DNA of 64,000 bases, from NCBI RefSeq assembly GCF_003970675.1, contig NZ_CP034562.1:434001-498000 (forward strand), given 5' to 3'. Position 1 is the stretch's first letter. Each line of letters starts with the position of its first letter. Below the pieces are notes generated by a model that worked only from the letters and a program-made list of their open reading frames with translations, made no database searches and was not told the origin of the DNA. The DNA comes from Flammeovirga pectinis. Lineage in GTDB: Bacteria > Bacteroidota > Bacteroidia > Cytophagales > Flammeovirgaceae. Of this stretch, positions 1 through 8,431 are shown piece by piece. A program made the translations under genes and the position numbers.

Positions 1-2528
1 TTATCTGCAAGGTTACGAGCATCTTCTTTTTGGTGTGCATGTACAAGATCAGGGTATTCATCTCTAAATGCCATGATTGTAGATGGTTCAATACCAATAA
101 GAGGAGTTTCTTCGCTGATATAATCTTTTAGCATATCTACATTAGTACATGCTAAATCTTTTGCTTCTTTTACAAAACCTTTAGAAAGGAATGTTCTTCC
201 ACTTTCTACGTGAGGCTTCCAGAGTACTTCATAGCCTAAAGCTTCTAATAACTCAATAGTTTTTAAGCCAAGTGGCGTATCATTGAAGTTGGTAAACTCA
301 TCACAGAAAATATATACAGTCCCTTTATTTGCAGCTTTAGGTGTTCTTTTCTTTAACCAACTTTTAAAAGTATGCTTATGAATTTTAGGAACATCTCTTT
401 CTTGTGCAAATCCTGTAATTGATTTAAAAATACTACCAGTAATTGGGTTACTAATAGCAAAATTAAATAATGAAGGTGTTGCTGCTGCAATTTGTGTTAA
501 ACGAGGGAAATAAGCAATCATTTTAGCTCTCATAGGAGCCCCGTTTGCTTCGTAATATTGTTGAAGGAATTCTGCTTTTAGCTTTGCGATATCAACATTA
601 GATGGACACTCAGATTTACAGCCTTTACAAGAAAGACAAAGGTCCATTACTTCATAAATTTCTTTATGATTAAAATTATTGATCTTGTAAGGAGCACGTA
701 AATACTCTCTTAAGATATTTGCTCTTGCACGAGTAGTATTTTTCTCGTTACGTGTAGCCATATAACTCGGACACATTGTACCTCCAGTTACTTCTGTTTT
801 TCTACACGCACCTGCACCATTACAAAATTCAGTAGCCCTTAATACACCATGAGCATCGCTAAAGTCAAAAGTTGTTTTAATATCTGGAGTTTCTATACCA
901 GGCATAAAACGTAAACTTTCGTTCATTGGCGGTGTGTCAACAATCTTATTTGGGTTGAATATATTTTTCTTATCCCAAGAACGTTTCACTTGTTCTACAA
1001 GTTTAAAGTTCTTTGCTCCAATCATAGATTCAATAAACTCTCCACGTAAACGTCCGTCTCCGTGTTCTCCACTTAAAGAACCGTTAAATTTCTTTACGAG
1101 TTTAGCAATGTCCTCTGCAATTGTTTTGAACATTTTATTACCCTCCTCTGTCTTTAAATCAAGAATTGGACGTAAGTGAAGTTCGCCAGAACCCGCATGT
1201 GCATAATGTACACATGTAAGTTCTCTTTGTTTTAGAATTTCGTTGAACTCCGCAATGTACTCCGGTAAATCTTCAACATCTACAGCTGTATCTTCTATAA
1301 CAGGAGCAGCTTTAGGATCTCCAGGAACATTAGAAAGTAAACCAAGACCAGCTTTACGTAAGTCCCAAACACGTTTTACATCTCCACCCTCTACTAATTT
1401 GTAGAAGTTGCCCATGCCTTTTGCTTTGTAAGCTTCTTCAAGCTCTTTGGCAACTTTTCGCATTTCTTCTTCAGAATCACGAGCAATTTCTGTTACAAGT
1501 ACAGCAGCAGGATCTCCATCTAAGAAAAATCTATTTTGGCGGTGTTCGATACTATTCTTTGTACAATCAAGGATGTATTTATCCATTAATTCTACAGCAG
1601 TAGGGTCAAACTTTAAGGATACTAAATTGGCTTTTAATGCAGCATCAATAGAATCGAATTGTGCACATAAAACACCTTTATATTTTGGTGGAGTAGGGTT
1701 ACACTGCAATTTAATTTCAGTCATAAAGATCAATGTACCTTCAGACCCAGCAATTAACTCACAGAAATTAAATGGTTTACCATTAGGATTAAATGGCTGC
1801 ATTAAAGCAAGTAAATCAATTGCATACCCTGTGTTTCTTCTTGGAATAGAAGGTTTAGGGAATTCTTTTGCAATTTCTTTTCTTACTTCTTCTGGTAAAA
1901 GCATTTCTTTTACCTCTTTATATAGTTGACCTTCTAATGTGTTGAGCTTTGTTTTTGCTTCAAACTCATCTGGAGTAACATCTTTAAAAGTTACTTCAGA
2001 CCCATCACTTAAAAAGCCTTTTATTTCTAATAAATGATCTCTAGTAGATCCATATTGCACAGAGTTAGAACCACAAGAGTTATTTCCAACCATACCACCA
2101 ACCATTGCTCTGTTAGCAGTAGAGGTTTCTGGTCCAAAAAATAAACCTGCACTAGCAATGTGTTTATTAAGTTCGTCGCGGACAACACCAGGTTGAACAC
2201 GTACCCAACTTTCTTCTTTATTAACTTCTAATATTTGTGTAAATGTGCGAGATACATCAACTACAATACCATTACCAACAACCTGCCCTGCTAAAGAAGT
2301 ACCTGCAGTTCTTGGTATAAGGGATGTGTTGTGCTTATCAGCAAATTCAATAAGTATCTTTAAATCGCCATCATTTTTAGGAAAAGCGACAGCAAGGGGA
2401 AGCTCTTTATACGCAGACGCATCTGTAGAATAAAGAGTACGCATTACATCGTCATAATGTAAAGTTCCTTGAAGTTGGCTATCTAATCTCTGTAGATATC
2501 TTTTGTCAATGTTTAATTTAGCCGTCAT
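1..2528 (-). CDS. FAD-linked oxidase with C-terminal 4Fe-4S domains (GlcD-GlcF / YdiJ-like), 3' end outside window
   Basis: Partial gene: about 842 residues read from the start codon at 2526-2528 to the window edge without a stop. The N-terminal ~450 residues are a FAD-binding PCMH-type oxidase (motifs IPRTAGTSLAGQVVG, VGGMVGNNSCGSNS, ELIAGSEGTLIF). A ferredoxin-like part follows, with cysteine groups CNGAGAC and CLSCKGCKSECP, and then the start of a CCG-type region. This order and size match the fused GlcD-GlcF proteins such as YdiJ, which oxidise D-2-hydroxy acids (D-2-hydroxyglutarate, D-lactate, glycolate) and pass electrons to the respiratory chain at the membrane. The exact substrate cannot be read from sequence. 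The gene stands alone upstream; a divergent exported protein starts 278 bp away. Confidence 0.9.
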   Translation of the reverse strand, partial: MTAKLNIDKRYLQRLDSQLQGTLHYDDVMRTLYSTDASAYKELPLAVAFPKNDGDLKILIEFADKHNTSLIPRTAGTSLAGQVVGNGIVVDVSRTFTQILEVNKEESWVRVQPGVVRDELNKHIASAGLFFGPETSTANRAMVGGMVGNNSCGSNSVQYGSTRDHLLEIKGFLSDGSEVTFKDVTPDEFEAKTKLNTLEGQLYKEVKEMLLPEEVRKEIAKEFPKPSIPRRNTGYAIDLLALMQPFNPNGKPFNFCELIAGSEGTLIFMTEIKLQCNPTPPKYKGVLCAQFDSIDAALKANLVSLKFDPTAVELMDKYILDCTKNSIEHRQNRFFLDGDPAAVLVTEIARDSEEEMRKVAKELEEAYKAKGMGNFYKLVEGGDVKRVWDLRKAGLGLLSNVPGDPKAAPVIEDTAVDVEDLPEYIAEFNEILKQRELTCVHYAHAGSGELHLRPILDLKTEEGNKMFKTIAEDIAKLVKKFNGSLSGEHGDGRLRGEFIESMIGAKNFKLVEQVKRSWDKKNIFNPNKIVDTPPMNESLRFMPGIETPDIKTTFDFSDAHGVLRATEFCNGAGACRKTEVTGGTMCPSYMATRNEKNTTRARANILREYLRAPYKINNFNHKEIYEVMDLCLSCKGCKSECPSNVDIAKLKAEFLQQYYEANGAPMRAKMIAYFPRLTQIAAATPSLFNFAISNPITGSIFKSITGFAQERDVPKIHKHTFKSWLKKRTPKAANKGTVYIFCDEFTNFNDTPLGLKTIELLEALGYEVLWKPHVESGRTFLSKGFVKEAKDLACTNVDMLKDYISEETPLIGIEPSTIMAFRDEYPDLVHAHQKEDARNLAD

Positions 2529-2806
2529 AATTTCCAATTAAAAACGTGATAAGTTAATGTTAGTAGTGTTTATGATGTAGATTTGATTAGCCCATGTGAA
2601 TTACAAATATACTATTAATGTATGAATAAGACAGTTGTAAGAAAGTATATTTTATTTTAGGAAAAGAAATAGTACAATTAATATATTTGGCATCATTTTT
2701 TCATTTTTTATACTTACATTAAAATTATGCATCAACTATTACGTTGTATTTATAGTTATAGTAAGTGTATGACGCTTTATTACATGCCTTTTTGATTATT
2801 TTATTT

Positions 2807-3358
2807 ATGCAATCATTTTTTAAAATAGTGCTGAAAATCAGCGTATTAATTACCCTGTGGGTTTTTTCTACGAGTGTTTCTTATGCACAATATTATGATG
2901 ATGAAGAACTACTTGAAGATCCGTTAGTTAAGCCACGCATTTGGTCTCAATTAAAGCAAAATCCTACTGATGAGTATTTATGGAGTAGGTATTTTGGAAA
3001 AGATCTTTTTGATATCACACCAGACGAATACCAACTTTATGAAATTCTTAAGAATGATTTAATGAATCAGGATCAAGGATATCAGCAAGAGTTAGAACAA
3101 GCAAAAATTGAAAGAAAAATAGCTCAGCAAGCATATACCAAAAATGATTATGCTGCTTGGTCTGAAAATATTAGTTTAAATTTTGGACAAATTGAGGTTT
3201 ATTTTACTGAGAAGTTTGATGCAATGGGAAGTGAATATGTTCCTTATCATGAACTATATCCTGAAGAAGAATATAATTTAACCAAATGGGTTGACGAACA
3301 TGAAGCCCGTTTAGAAGAATTAGAAGAAATTAATATGATTAACAACGGAGATTATTAA
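2807..3358 (+). CDS. Hypothetical exported acidic protein
   Basis: About 183 residues beginning with a clear signal peptide (MQSFFKIVLKISVLITLWV, cleavage probably after SYAQ). The ATG at 2807 is preferred over an in-frame GTG at 2765 because it places the signal peptide at the N terminus. The mature part is acidic and helix-prone, rich in Glu, Tyr and Gln (for example EELLEDPLVKPRIW and a C-terminal EARLEELEEINM), with no transmembrane segment. I do not recognise a family. It is monocistronic, between the FAD oxidase (divergent) and oxyR (convergent). Probably periplasmic or loosely outer-membrane associated; function unknown. Confidence 0.7.
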   Translation: MQSFFKIVLKISVLITLWVFSTSVSYAQYYDDEELLEDPLVKPRIWSQLKQNPTDEYLWSRYFGKDLFDITPDEYQLYEILKNDLMNQDQGYQQELEQAKIERKIAQQAYTKNDYAAWSENISLNFGQIEVYFTEKFDAMGSEYVPYHELYPEEEYNLTKWVDEHEARLEELEEINMINNGDY

Positions 3359-3391
3359 AATAGTTGAAAGCATTTATTTACTTCCAACTAT
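3358..3391. terminator. Possible bidirectional hairpin between exported protein and oxyR
   Basis: Inverted repeat AATAGTTGAAAG / CTTCCAACTATT (one mismatch, 10-nt loop) immediately after the stop at 3358 and before the convergent oxyR end. There is no strong T-tract on the plus strand and a short TTAATAA on the minus strand, so termination is likely but not certain. Confidence 0.45.
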
Positions 3392-3453
3392 TCTAACTTA
3401 ACAACCAATTCTTACTTTAGCAGACAAAATTTAAATAGAAGAAGGGTACTTAA

Positions 3454-4398
3454 TTACCTCCATTCTACTACATTACCTCTATCTCTAGTAAGTAATTCTT
3501 TTGGTACACATTCTTGGATAGTTTTTGATAAAGCATCTATCAAACTCGCTTTAGCAAAGTTTCTTGCATGTACAATACTTACCTCCCTCATTGGTCTTTC
3601 TTCTGTAAATGTTCTAATATGTTCTTGAGCATCTTCAGAAAGTTCATCAACAGCTAGTTCTGGAAGTAAGGTAAAACCACCTTCTTTGTCTACTAATCTG
3701 ATTAAAGTTTCTAGAGAACCACTTTCATAAGAAATTGGTAAATTAGAATTCATTTTATTTTGACTTTGGTAAGAACAGAGGTTAATCATTTGATCTCTAA
3801 AACAATGCCCTGCACTTAAAAGCCAAATATCTGGAGAGGTTAAATCTGATAAGCTAACTTCAAGTTGTTTCTCAAATTTGTATTCTGGGTTGGTGTATAC
3901 CAAAATCTCTTCGTAAAATAAAGGACGTTCTGTTATGCCTTTTTCATTAATTGGAGTAACAAGTAACCCTACATCAATAAGGTCTTTATGTAAATGCGTT
4001 ATAATTTCTTCTGTCTGTAACTCCTTTACAATTAACTGTAAATTTGGGTACTTCTTAGATATACTACCTGCAAAAAGTGGAAGTAAATAAGGTGCTAGTG
4101 TTGGTATTATACCCACTTTCAGCTCACCACTAATTTCACCTTTATGTTGTAATATTATATCATTTACTTTTTTAGCTTCTGATAAAATTACTTTCCCTTG
4201 GTCAATAATTTTCTTTCCAATTTCTGTCGGAATAATAGGCTGTTTACCTCTATCAAAAATTACCACATCAAGAATATCTTCTAACTTTTTAATTTGCATA
4301 CTTAATGTAGGCTGAGTAACGTTACATTTTTCAGCAGCAATAGAAAAATTTTGATATTGATCTACTGCAACGATATATTCAAGTTGTGTTATTGTCAT
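3454..4398 (-). CDS. oxyR: OxyR, LysR-type hydrogen peroxide sensor/activator
   Basis: Length of 314 residues, with an N-terminal LysR winged HTH (residues ~1-60, NFSIAAEKCNVTQPTLSMQI) and a periplasmic-binding-like effector domain. The redox motif SAGHCFRDQMINLC places cysteines at residues 199 and 208, the same spacing and numbering as the peroxide-sensing pair of E. coli OxyR, so disulphide-based H2O2 sensing is strongly implied. It should activate catalase/peroxiredoxin-type genes, none of which are in the window. A -7-like element (minus-strand TATTTTTG) lies at 4421-4428, and a perfect 14-bp palindrome at 4437-4450 sits near its -33 position, suggesting autoregulation. Transcribed divergently from the pterin pair. 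Confidence 0.95.
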   Translation of the reverse strand: MTITQLEYIVAVDQYQNFSIAAEKCNVTQPTLSMQIKKLEDILDVVIFDRGKQPIIPTEIGKKIIDQGKVILSEAKKVNDIILQHKGEISGELKVGIIPTLAPYLLPLFAGSISKKYPNLQLIVKELQTEEIITHLHKDLIDVGLLVTPINEKGITERPLFYEEILVYTNPEYKFEKQLEVSLSDLTSPDIWLLSAGHCFRDQMINLCSYQSQNKMNSNLPISYESGSLETLIRLVDKEGGFTLLPELAVDELSEDAQEHIRTFTEERPMREVSIVHARNFAKASLIDALSKTIQECVPKELLTRDRGNVVEWR

Positions 4399-4420
4399 AA
4401 TTTTTTATTCAATTGATAAT

Positions 4421-4428
4421 CAAAAATA
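4421..4428 (-). promoter_or_regulatory. Candidate -7 element for oxyR
   Basis: Read on the minus strand this is TATTTTTG, matching the Bacteroidota -7 consensus TAnnTTTG, 23 bp upstream of the oxyR start. No clean TTTG is present at -33, so the call rests on the -7 match and position. Confidence 0.4.
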
Positions 4429-4436
4429 CCAACTAA

Positions 4437-4450
4437 TTAATTCGAATTAA
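4437..4450. promoter_or_regulatory. Perfect palindrome TTAATTCGAATTAA in the oxyR/PTPS intergenic region
   Basis: Fourteen-base perfect palindrome 39 bp upstream of the oxyR start, overlapping the expected -33 zone. LysR regulators commonly bind such dyads next to their own gene. The assignment as an operator is inference, and the AT-rich background makes chance palindromes less surprising. Confidence 0.35.
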
Positions 4451-4604
4451 AAACAATTTATATTATTTGAAGTTTATTGATTGAAGAAAAGTTAAAGAAT
4501 GTATTATCTTGAATGATAATTTTATTAATTGCTGTTTAAACATCGTTTGTTCATAATGTTCGTAAAGTATTTTAGAATGTTTATAGATAATAATAATACT
4601 CTCG

Positions 4605-4612
4605 TAACTTTG
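4605..4612 (+). promoter_or_regulatory. -7 element TAACTTTG for the pterin operon
   Basis: Exact match to the Bacteroidota -7 consensus TAnnTTTG, 65 bp before the ATG at 4678. It overlaps the in-frame GTG at 4612, which argues that translation starts at 4678 and not at the GTG. Confidence 0.5.
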
Positions 4613-4677
4613 TGAAAATTCTTTTGGTACGAGGTTTTCAGTGTAACACCCTTATCTACGGCGCTTACCAATATTTA

Positions 4678-5088
4678 ATGAAAGTAACAGTATCAAGAAA
4701 AGCACATTTTAATGCGGCTCATCGTCTACATAACTCAAAATTGTCTCCAGAAGAGAATACAAAGATATTTGGAAAGTGTAATAACCCGTATTATCATGGA
4801 CACAATTATGATCTCTATGTAAAAGTTACAGGAGAGATCGATCCAATCACTGGATATGTAATTGACATGAAGATCCTTAAGGATATAATGAAAGTACATG
4901 TTCTTGATCGTTTGGATCATAAAAATTTAAATGAAGAGGTTGATGAGTTCAAAGGCCTAAACCCAACTGCAGAAAATATCTGTGTGGTAATATGGCAGAT
5001 CTTACGAGATCAATTGGAAAGTAAGTTTGACCTAAAAGTTATTTTATATGAAACAGAGCGAAACTTCGTGGAATACCCTTCAATCTAA
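4678..5088 (+). CDS. 6-pyruvoyl-/6-carboxy-tetrahydropterin synthase family protein (PTPS-II motif)
   Basis: About 136 residues. Zinc-binding histidines are visible in HFNAAHRL and HGHNY, and the catalytic cysteine lies in GKCNNPYYHGHNY. The Cys-to-HGH spacing (CxxxxxHGH) is that of 6-pyruvoyltetrahydropterin synthases of tetrahydrobiopterin synthesis (PTPS-II). QueD of queuosine synthesis normally shows CxxxHGH. Both act on dihydroneopterin triphosphate, the product of FolE, which is encoded immediately downstream with a 41-bp overlap. Start chosen at the ATG at 4678; an in-frame GTG at 4612 lies in the predicted promoter. Database names would probably be QueD; the motif favours a biopterin-type role, which is an inference. 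Confidence 0.85.
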   Translation: MKVTVSRKAHFNAAHRLHNSKLSPEENTKIFGKCNNPYYHGHNYDLYVKVTGEIDPITGYVIDMKILKDIMKVHVLDRLDHKNLNEEVDEFKGLNPTAENICVVIWQILRDQLESKFDLKVILYETERNFVEYPSI

Positions 5089-5782
5089 GGTTGTCCATCA
5101 ATCTAATGGAGTGAAGGTTCATATTGAAGAAGACATAGATGAAATAGGAGACAATCATGTAGGTACATCCTACGATACTCCCATGAGAGAAGGAGCTTTT
5201 GACCTTTCAGATGATGAAAAAGTTGAAAAGATTTCTGATCATTTTAAACATATAATGGATATTTTAGGGTTAGATCTTAATGATGATAGCCTTAAAGGAA
5301 CTCCAAAACGTGTTGCAAAAATGTATGTGAAGGAAATTTTTAGTGGTTTAAACCCTGAGAATAGACCTGATATCAAACTTTTTGACAATAAATACAAGTA
5401 TGATGAAATGCTCATTGAGAAGAATATACATTTTTACTCAAACTGCGAGCATCATTTTGTACCAATCATAGGTATGGCTCATGTAGCTTATATTTCTAAT
5501 GGTCAGGTAATAGGTCTTTCTAAGATCAATAGAATTGTTCAGCATTATGCTAAGCGTCCGCAAGTTCAAGAACGTTTAACAGTACAAATTGCTGAAGATT
5601 TAAAGAAAACACTAGGTACAGAAGATGTTGCTGTACTCATTGATGCAAAACACTTGTGTGTATCTATGCGAGGAATTGAAGATACCTATAGTGCAACAGT
5701 AACTTCTCACTTTAGTGGTAAATTTAAAGAAGAAGCTACCAGAAAAGAATTCTTAAGTTTGGTGCCAAAATCATCAGATTAA
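5048..5782 (+). CDS. folE: GTP cyclohydrolase I
   Basis: Up to 244 residues. It converts GTP to 7,8-dihydroneopterin triphosphate, the first step of folate, biopterin and queuosine pathways. Family motifs are clear: GTPKRVAKMYVKEIFSGL, the zinc/catalytic SNCEHHFVPIIG, GLSKINRIVQHYAKRPQVQERLT and CVSMRGIEDTYSATVTSHFSG. The ATG at 5048 overlaps the PTPS gene by 41 bp, giving a ~50-residue N-terminal extension before the conserved DDEKVEKISDHF; an internal GTG at 5111 is an alternative start. The overlap suggests translational coupling with PTPS. A hairpin terminator follows at 5804-5838. Confidence 0.95.
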   Translation: MKQSETSWNTLQSKVVHQSNGVKVHIEEDIDEIGDNHVGTSYDTPMREGAFDLSDDEKVEKISDHFKHIMDILGLDLNDDSLKGTPKRVAKMYVKEIFSGLNPENRPDIKLFDNKYKYDEMLIEKNIHFYSNCEHHFVPIIGMAHVAYISNGQVIGLSKINRIVQHYAKRPQVQERLTVQIAEDLKKTLGTEDVAVLIDAKHLCVSMRGIEDTYSATVTSHFSGKFKEEATRKEFLSLVPKSSD

Positions 5783-5803
5783 TATAAAATATATCAGTAG
5801 TTT

Positions 5804-5838
5804 AAGGAGGTTGTTTCAGTTTTGAGACAACCTCTTTT
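5804..5838 (+). terminator. Rho-independent terminator after folE
   Basis: Hairpin GAGGTTGTTTCA / TTGAGACAACCTC (one G-T pair) followed by TTTTCTTTTTC, 22 bp after the folE stop. Confidence 0.8.
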
Positions 5839-5954
5839 CTTTTTCAGCAAATCCTGTTAATTTGTATAGTGCTTCAACTTAATTTCGAAGCATATTTTTA
5901 GCGTACTATTTTGTTCTTGACTTCAACAGCTCTTTATACAAGAATCTATTAAAA

Positions 5955-6503
5955 ATGATGAAACAATTTCTATTACTTATTTCCCTTTTTCTTTTCACAC
6001 ATTTTGCAACAGCTCAAGTGCATTTTGGTATAGGTGGGGGTGGTTCTGCTGGCGTTGGTGATATCTCTCCATTTTCGAGTGCTGGATATAGTGCTTATGT
6101 TGAATTGAGTTATGATTTTAACGAAAACATGGTTGCTGTTTTAAGTGGTCAGGTAAATGGATTTATTGCACTTCCATTAGATGTTTCTTTGGCTCAGGCT
6201 TGGTATCAAATTCCTGTTATGGCTATAGGACGTTATTATATCTTACCAAAAGATGGTGAATCGATGTTTAAACCTTTTGTTCAAGGAGGTCTTGGAGGTG
6301 TAAAATCATATTATTTAAAAGCAGACCCACTTAATCCAAGTGGTGACCCTCAACTTATTGACGATTTCTGGAGTTTTGGTTACAAAGTTGGTGTTGGTGT
6401 TGGTTTGTCAATTTTTAATGTACAATTAAATTACCTTAATTCAGGTAAATACCACGAATATACTCTTGGTTCAATGGACATAACTGTTGGACTTTTATTT
6501 TAA
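5955..6503 (+). CDS. Outer-membrane beta-barrel-like protein, tandem copy 1
   Basis: Length of 182 residues with a signal peptide (MMKQFLLLISLFLFTHFATA, cleavage before QVHFGIGGG). The mature protein is glycine-rich with alternating hydrophobic/aromatic strands (YSAYVELSYDFNENMVAVLSG, YKVGVGVGLSIFNVQLNYL) and ends in a strand finishing with Phe (MDITVGLLF), the usual C-terminal signature of barrel proteins. About eight strands are expected, an OmpW/OmpX-like size. It is closely similar to the next gene, which begins 11 bp after its stop. Likely a small outer-membrane barrel; ligand unknown. Confidence 0.75.
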   Translation: MMKQFLLLISLFLFTHFATAQVHFGIGGGGSAGVGDISPFSSAGYSAYVELSYDFNENMVAVLSGQVNGFIALPLDVSLAQAWYQIPVMAIGRYYILPKDGESMFKPFVQGGLGGVKSYYLKADPLNPSGDPQLIDDFWSFGYKVGVGVGLSIFNVQLNYLNSGKYHEYTLGSMDITVGLLF

Positions 6504-6514
6504 CCCTTAATATC

Positions 6515-7063
6515 ATGAAAAACCTTTTATTGTCATCCCTCTTCATACTCTCGTTTTCATTCATTTCTAATGCTCAAGTTCGTTTTGGTTTAGGAGGTGG
6601 TTTATCTTCTGGAACAGGTGACTTAAGTGAATACTCGGATGTTGGCTTTAATCTATATGCAGAAATTGGAGCTGGAATTACAGATCACTCTGAGATTACT
6701 GTTCTTGGACAAATGGATTTAATGGCAAGTGGTACAGATGCATTAGCTGAAGCTTGGATCTTAATGCCTGTAATGCTTCAGTATCGTTATTATATCTTGA
6801 CAGGTACTTTAAAACCATACGTTGGTGTTGGTTTAGGTGGAGTTAGGGTATATAATAGTACAATAATTGATTCTGTATCCTCTGATCCTTTAGTTGATGA
6901 ATGGAATTTTGGATATAAGATTGCTGCTGGTTTAAAATTCTCAATTTTAAATCTTCAATTAAGTTATTTAGGTGCAGGACAGGTAGGTTTTGAACAACTG
7001 GGAATTCCAGTAAGTGATAAATCTATGGGATCTTTTGATATGTCTGTCGGGCTGCTGTTTTAA
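6515..7063 (+). CDS. Outer-membrane beta-barrel-like protein, tandem copy 2
   Basis: Length of 182 residues, the same as the upstream neighbour and clearly a paralogue: shared QVRFGLGGG start after the signal peptide, PVMLQYRYYIL, KPYVGVGLGGV, DEWNFGYK and the terminal SMGSFDMSVGLLF. It is co-transcribed with copy 1 (11-bp gap) and terminated by the strong hairpin at 7085-7131. The central loop regions differ most, as expected for surface-exposed loops diverging after duplication. Function unknown beyond a probable outer-membrane location. Confidence 0.75.
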   Translation: MKNLLLSSLFILSFSFISNAQVRFGLGGGLSSGTGDLSEYSDVGFNLYAEIGAGITDHSEITVLGQMDLMASGTDALAEAWILMPVMLQYRYYILTGTLKPYVGVGLGGVRVYNSTIIDSVSSDPLVDEWNFGYKIAAGLKFSILNLQLSYLGAGQVGFEQLGIPVSDKSMGSFDMSVGLLF

Positions 7064-7084
7064 AATAAAGTATTTTTAGAATAG

Positions 7085-7131
7085 AAACCAAAAAGGCTGA
7101 TTTCCGGTAAAGAAATCAGCCTTTTTGGTTT
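7085..7131. terminator. Strong bidirectional terminator
   Basis: Perfect 20-bp stem (left arm AAACCAAAAAGGCTGATTTC) around a 7-base loop, with A-rich and T-rich flanks, lying between the barrel pair and the convergent T9SS cargo gene; it serves both strands. Confidence 0.9.
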
Positions 7132-7144
7132 GTTGAAGTTGATT

Positions 7145-8320
7145 TTAATGTTTAATGATCAACTCTTTATTATATGCAGGTTTACCGTTTATTTTAACGA
7201 GTAAAATATAAATACCTTCGTTTAAATGGCTAACATTAAATTCAGCTTTACCATTATTATATTCTTCTTTATTTTCTAGAGGAATCATTACACCTGTTTC
7301 TGCTTGCACTAATTCATAAGTAGCTTTATCTCCTTTTATAAGATTTAATATCACATTAAATTGACTATCTGCAGGATCTGGATAAACACTAATTACATGA
7401 GATGAAACTTCATTTTCTAGGTGAACTTCTTTTATCCAAGATTCTGATTTACCATCTAAATCATATTCAGTTAATCTATAATAAACGGAAGAAGAAGAAT
7501 TATGATCCATATCTGTAATTTCATATGTTAATTCTACATCTGAATTACCTGCAGCTTCTATATCTTTTTCTACAACAGTATAGTTTTTACCATCAATAGA
7601 TTTTTCAACAGTGAAACTTTTAGTATTTATTTCTTGTGCAGTAATCCATGTAGCAACAATAGCATTTTCATCAACTATTACATTAAACGATGATAACTCG
7701 ATCGGTAAATTTGTCGCAGCTAATGAATTTGGGAAATGTTGAAATATAAGGTCTTTAACGTGTTGAGGAACCTGGTCAATATTATTTTTGGTCATGGCTG
7801 TAGTGTGCCCACCATAACCGCCACCTCCACCAAAGAACTCTTGAGCCATACCGTTCATCTGAAGGTTTGGACCAACAAAATTGTGAGTTCCTGGATGGCC
7901 CTCAATTTTATTAATTCCATGAGCATTACCATGTCTTCCTGCATCTGTTCCTTGTGCATTTACTCTCTCTCCTAAAATAGAAAGACTAGCATGTGATCCA
8001 GCATGGTAATCTATTGCATTTTTAATAATTACATTTTTCTCTATTATAATATCTCCATTATTTTGAATTTGAGTATATATAGGGTTGAAGCTTGGTCTCC
8101 CATGTCTAGGTATCATAGTTACGTGGCCATTTAGATGAACAGTTCCTTTAACTATTAAAATACCACCAGCGTCAACTGTAATATAATCTCTTTCATTAAC
8201 TGTGAGATCTCCATTTATAATTTTTGTTTCTCCATGTCTAACATGTAGACTAGTAGCGAATAGATTACTACTTAATAGAAATCCGAAAAATAATAATATA
8301 TATAGTTTTGTAGTATTCAT
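7145..8320 (-). CDS. Secreted T9SS cargo protein with Gly/His-rich middle
   Basis: Length of 391 residues. A signal peptide (MNTTKLYILLFFGFLLSSNLFA) precedes a short beta-solenoid-like section with repeated turns (INGDLTVNERDYITVDAGG, LIVKGTVHLNGHV) and a Gly/His-rich stretch (residues ~130-175, containing FFGGGGGYGGH). The fibronectin-like module typical of Bacteroidota surface proteins follows (ELSSFNVIVDENAIVATW, FTVEKSIDGKNY). The last ~80 residues form a type A T9SS sorting domain (VYPDPADSQFNV ... NEGIYILLVKINGK ... KELIIK). It should be exported by the T9SS and anchored or released at the surface. It is organised like the next gene upstream (8432-9733), so the two are probably related cargo. 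Function unknown. Confidence 0.8.
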   Translation of the reverse strand: MNTTKLYILLFFGFLLSSNLFATSLHVRHGETKIINGDLTVNERDYITVDAGGILIVKGTVHLNGHVTMIPRHGRPSFNPIYTQIQNNGDIIIEKNVIIKNAIDYHAGSHASLSILGERVNAQGTDAGRHGNAHGINKIEGHPGTHNFVGPNLQMNGMAQEFFGGGGGYGGHTTAMTKNNIDQVPQHVKDLIFQHFPNSLAATNLPIELSSFNVIVDENAIVATWITAQEINTKSFTVEKSIDGKNYTVVEKDIEAAGNSDVELTYEITDMDHNSSSSVYYRLTEYDLDGKSESWIKEVHLENEVSSHVISVYPDPADSQFNVILNLIKGDKATYELVQAETGVMIPLENKEEYNNGKAEFNVSHLNEGIYILLVKINGKPAYNKELIIKH

Positions 8321-8431
8321 TAAAATAAGTTTAGTAGTTAAAATCGTGTTGTGAAATTATATTAAAAATTACATCTATTTATTAAAACGTATCGTAAAGT
8401 GATCCGTTGAAGTTGTTTAAAGTTATTAAAA

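Noticed and set aside
934-2433. Plus-strand ORFs inside the first 2.5 kb
   Set aside because: The minus strand codes for a full FAD-oxidase with intact motifs through the same bases.
4612-4677. GTG start giving 22 extra residues to the PTPS protein
   Set aside because: It lies on the -7 element TAACTTTG, and family members begin at the ATG at 4678.
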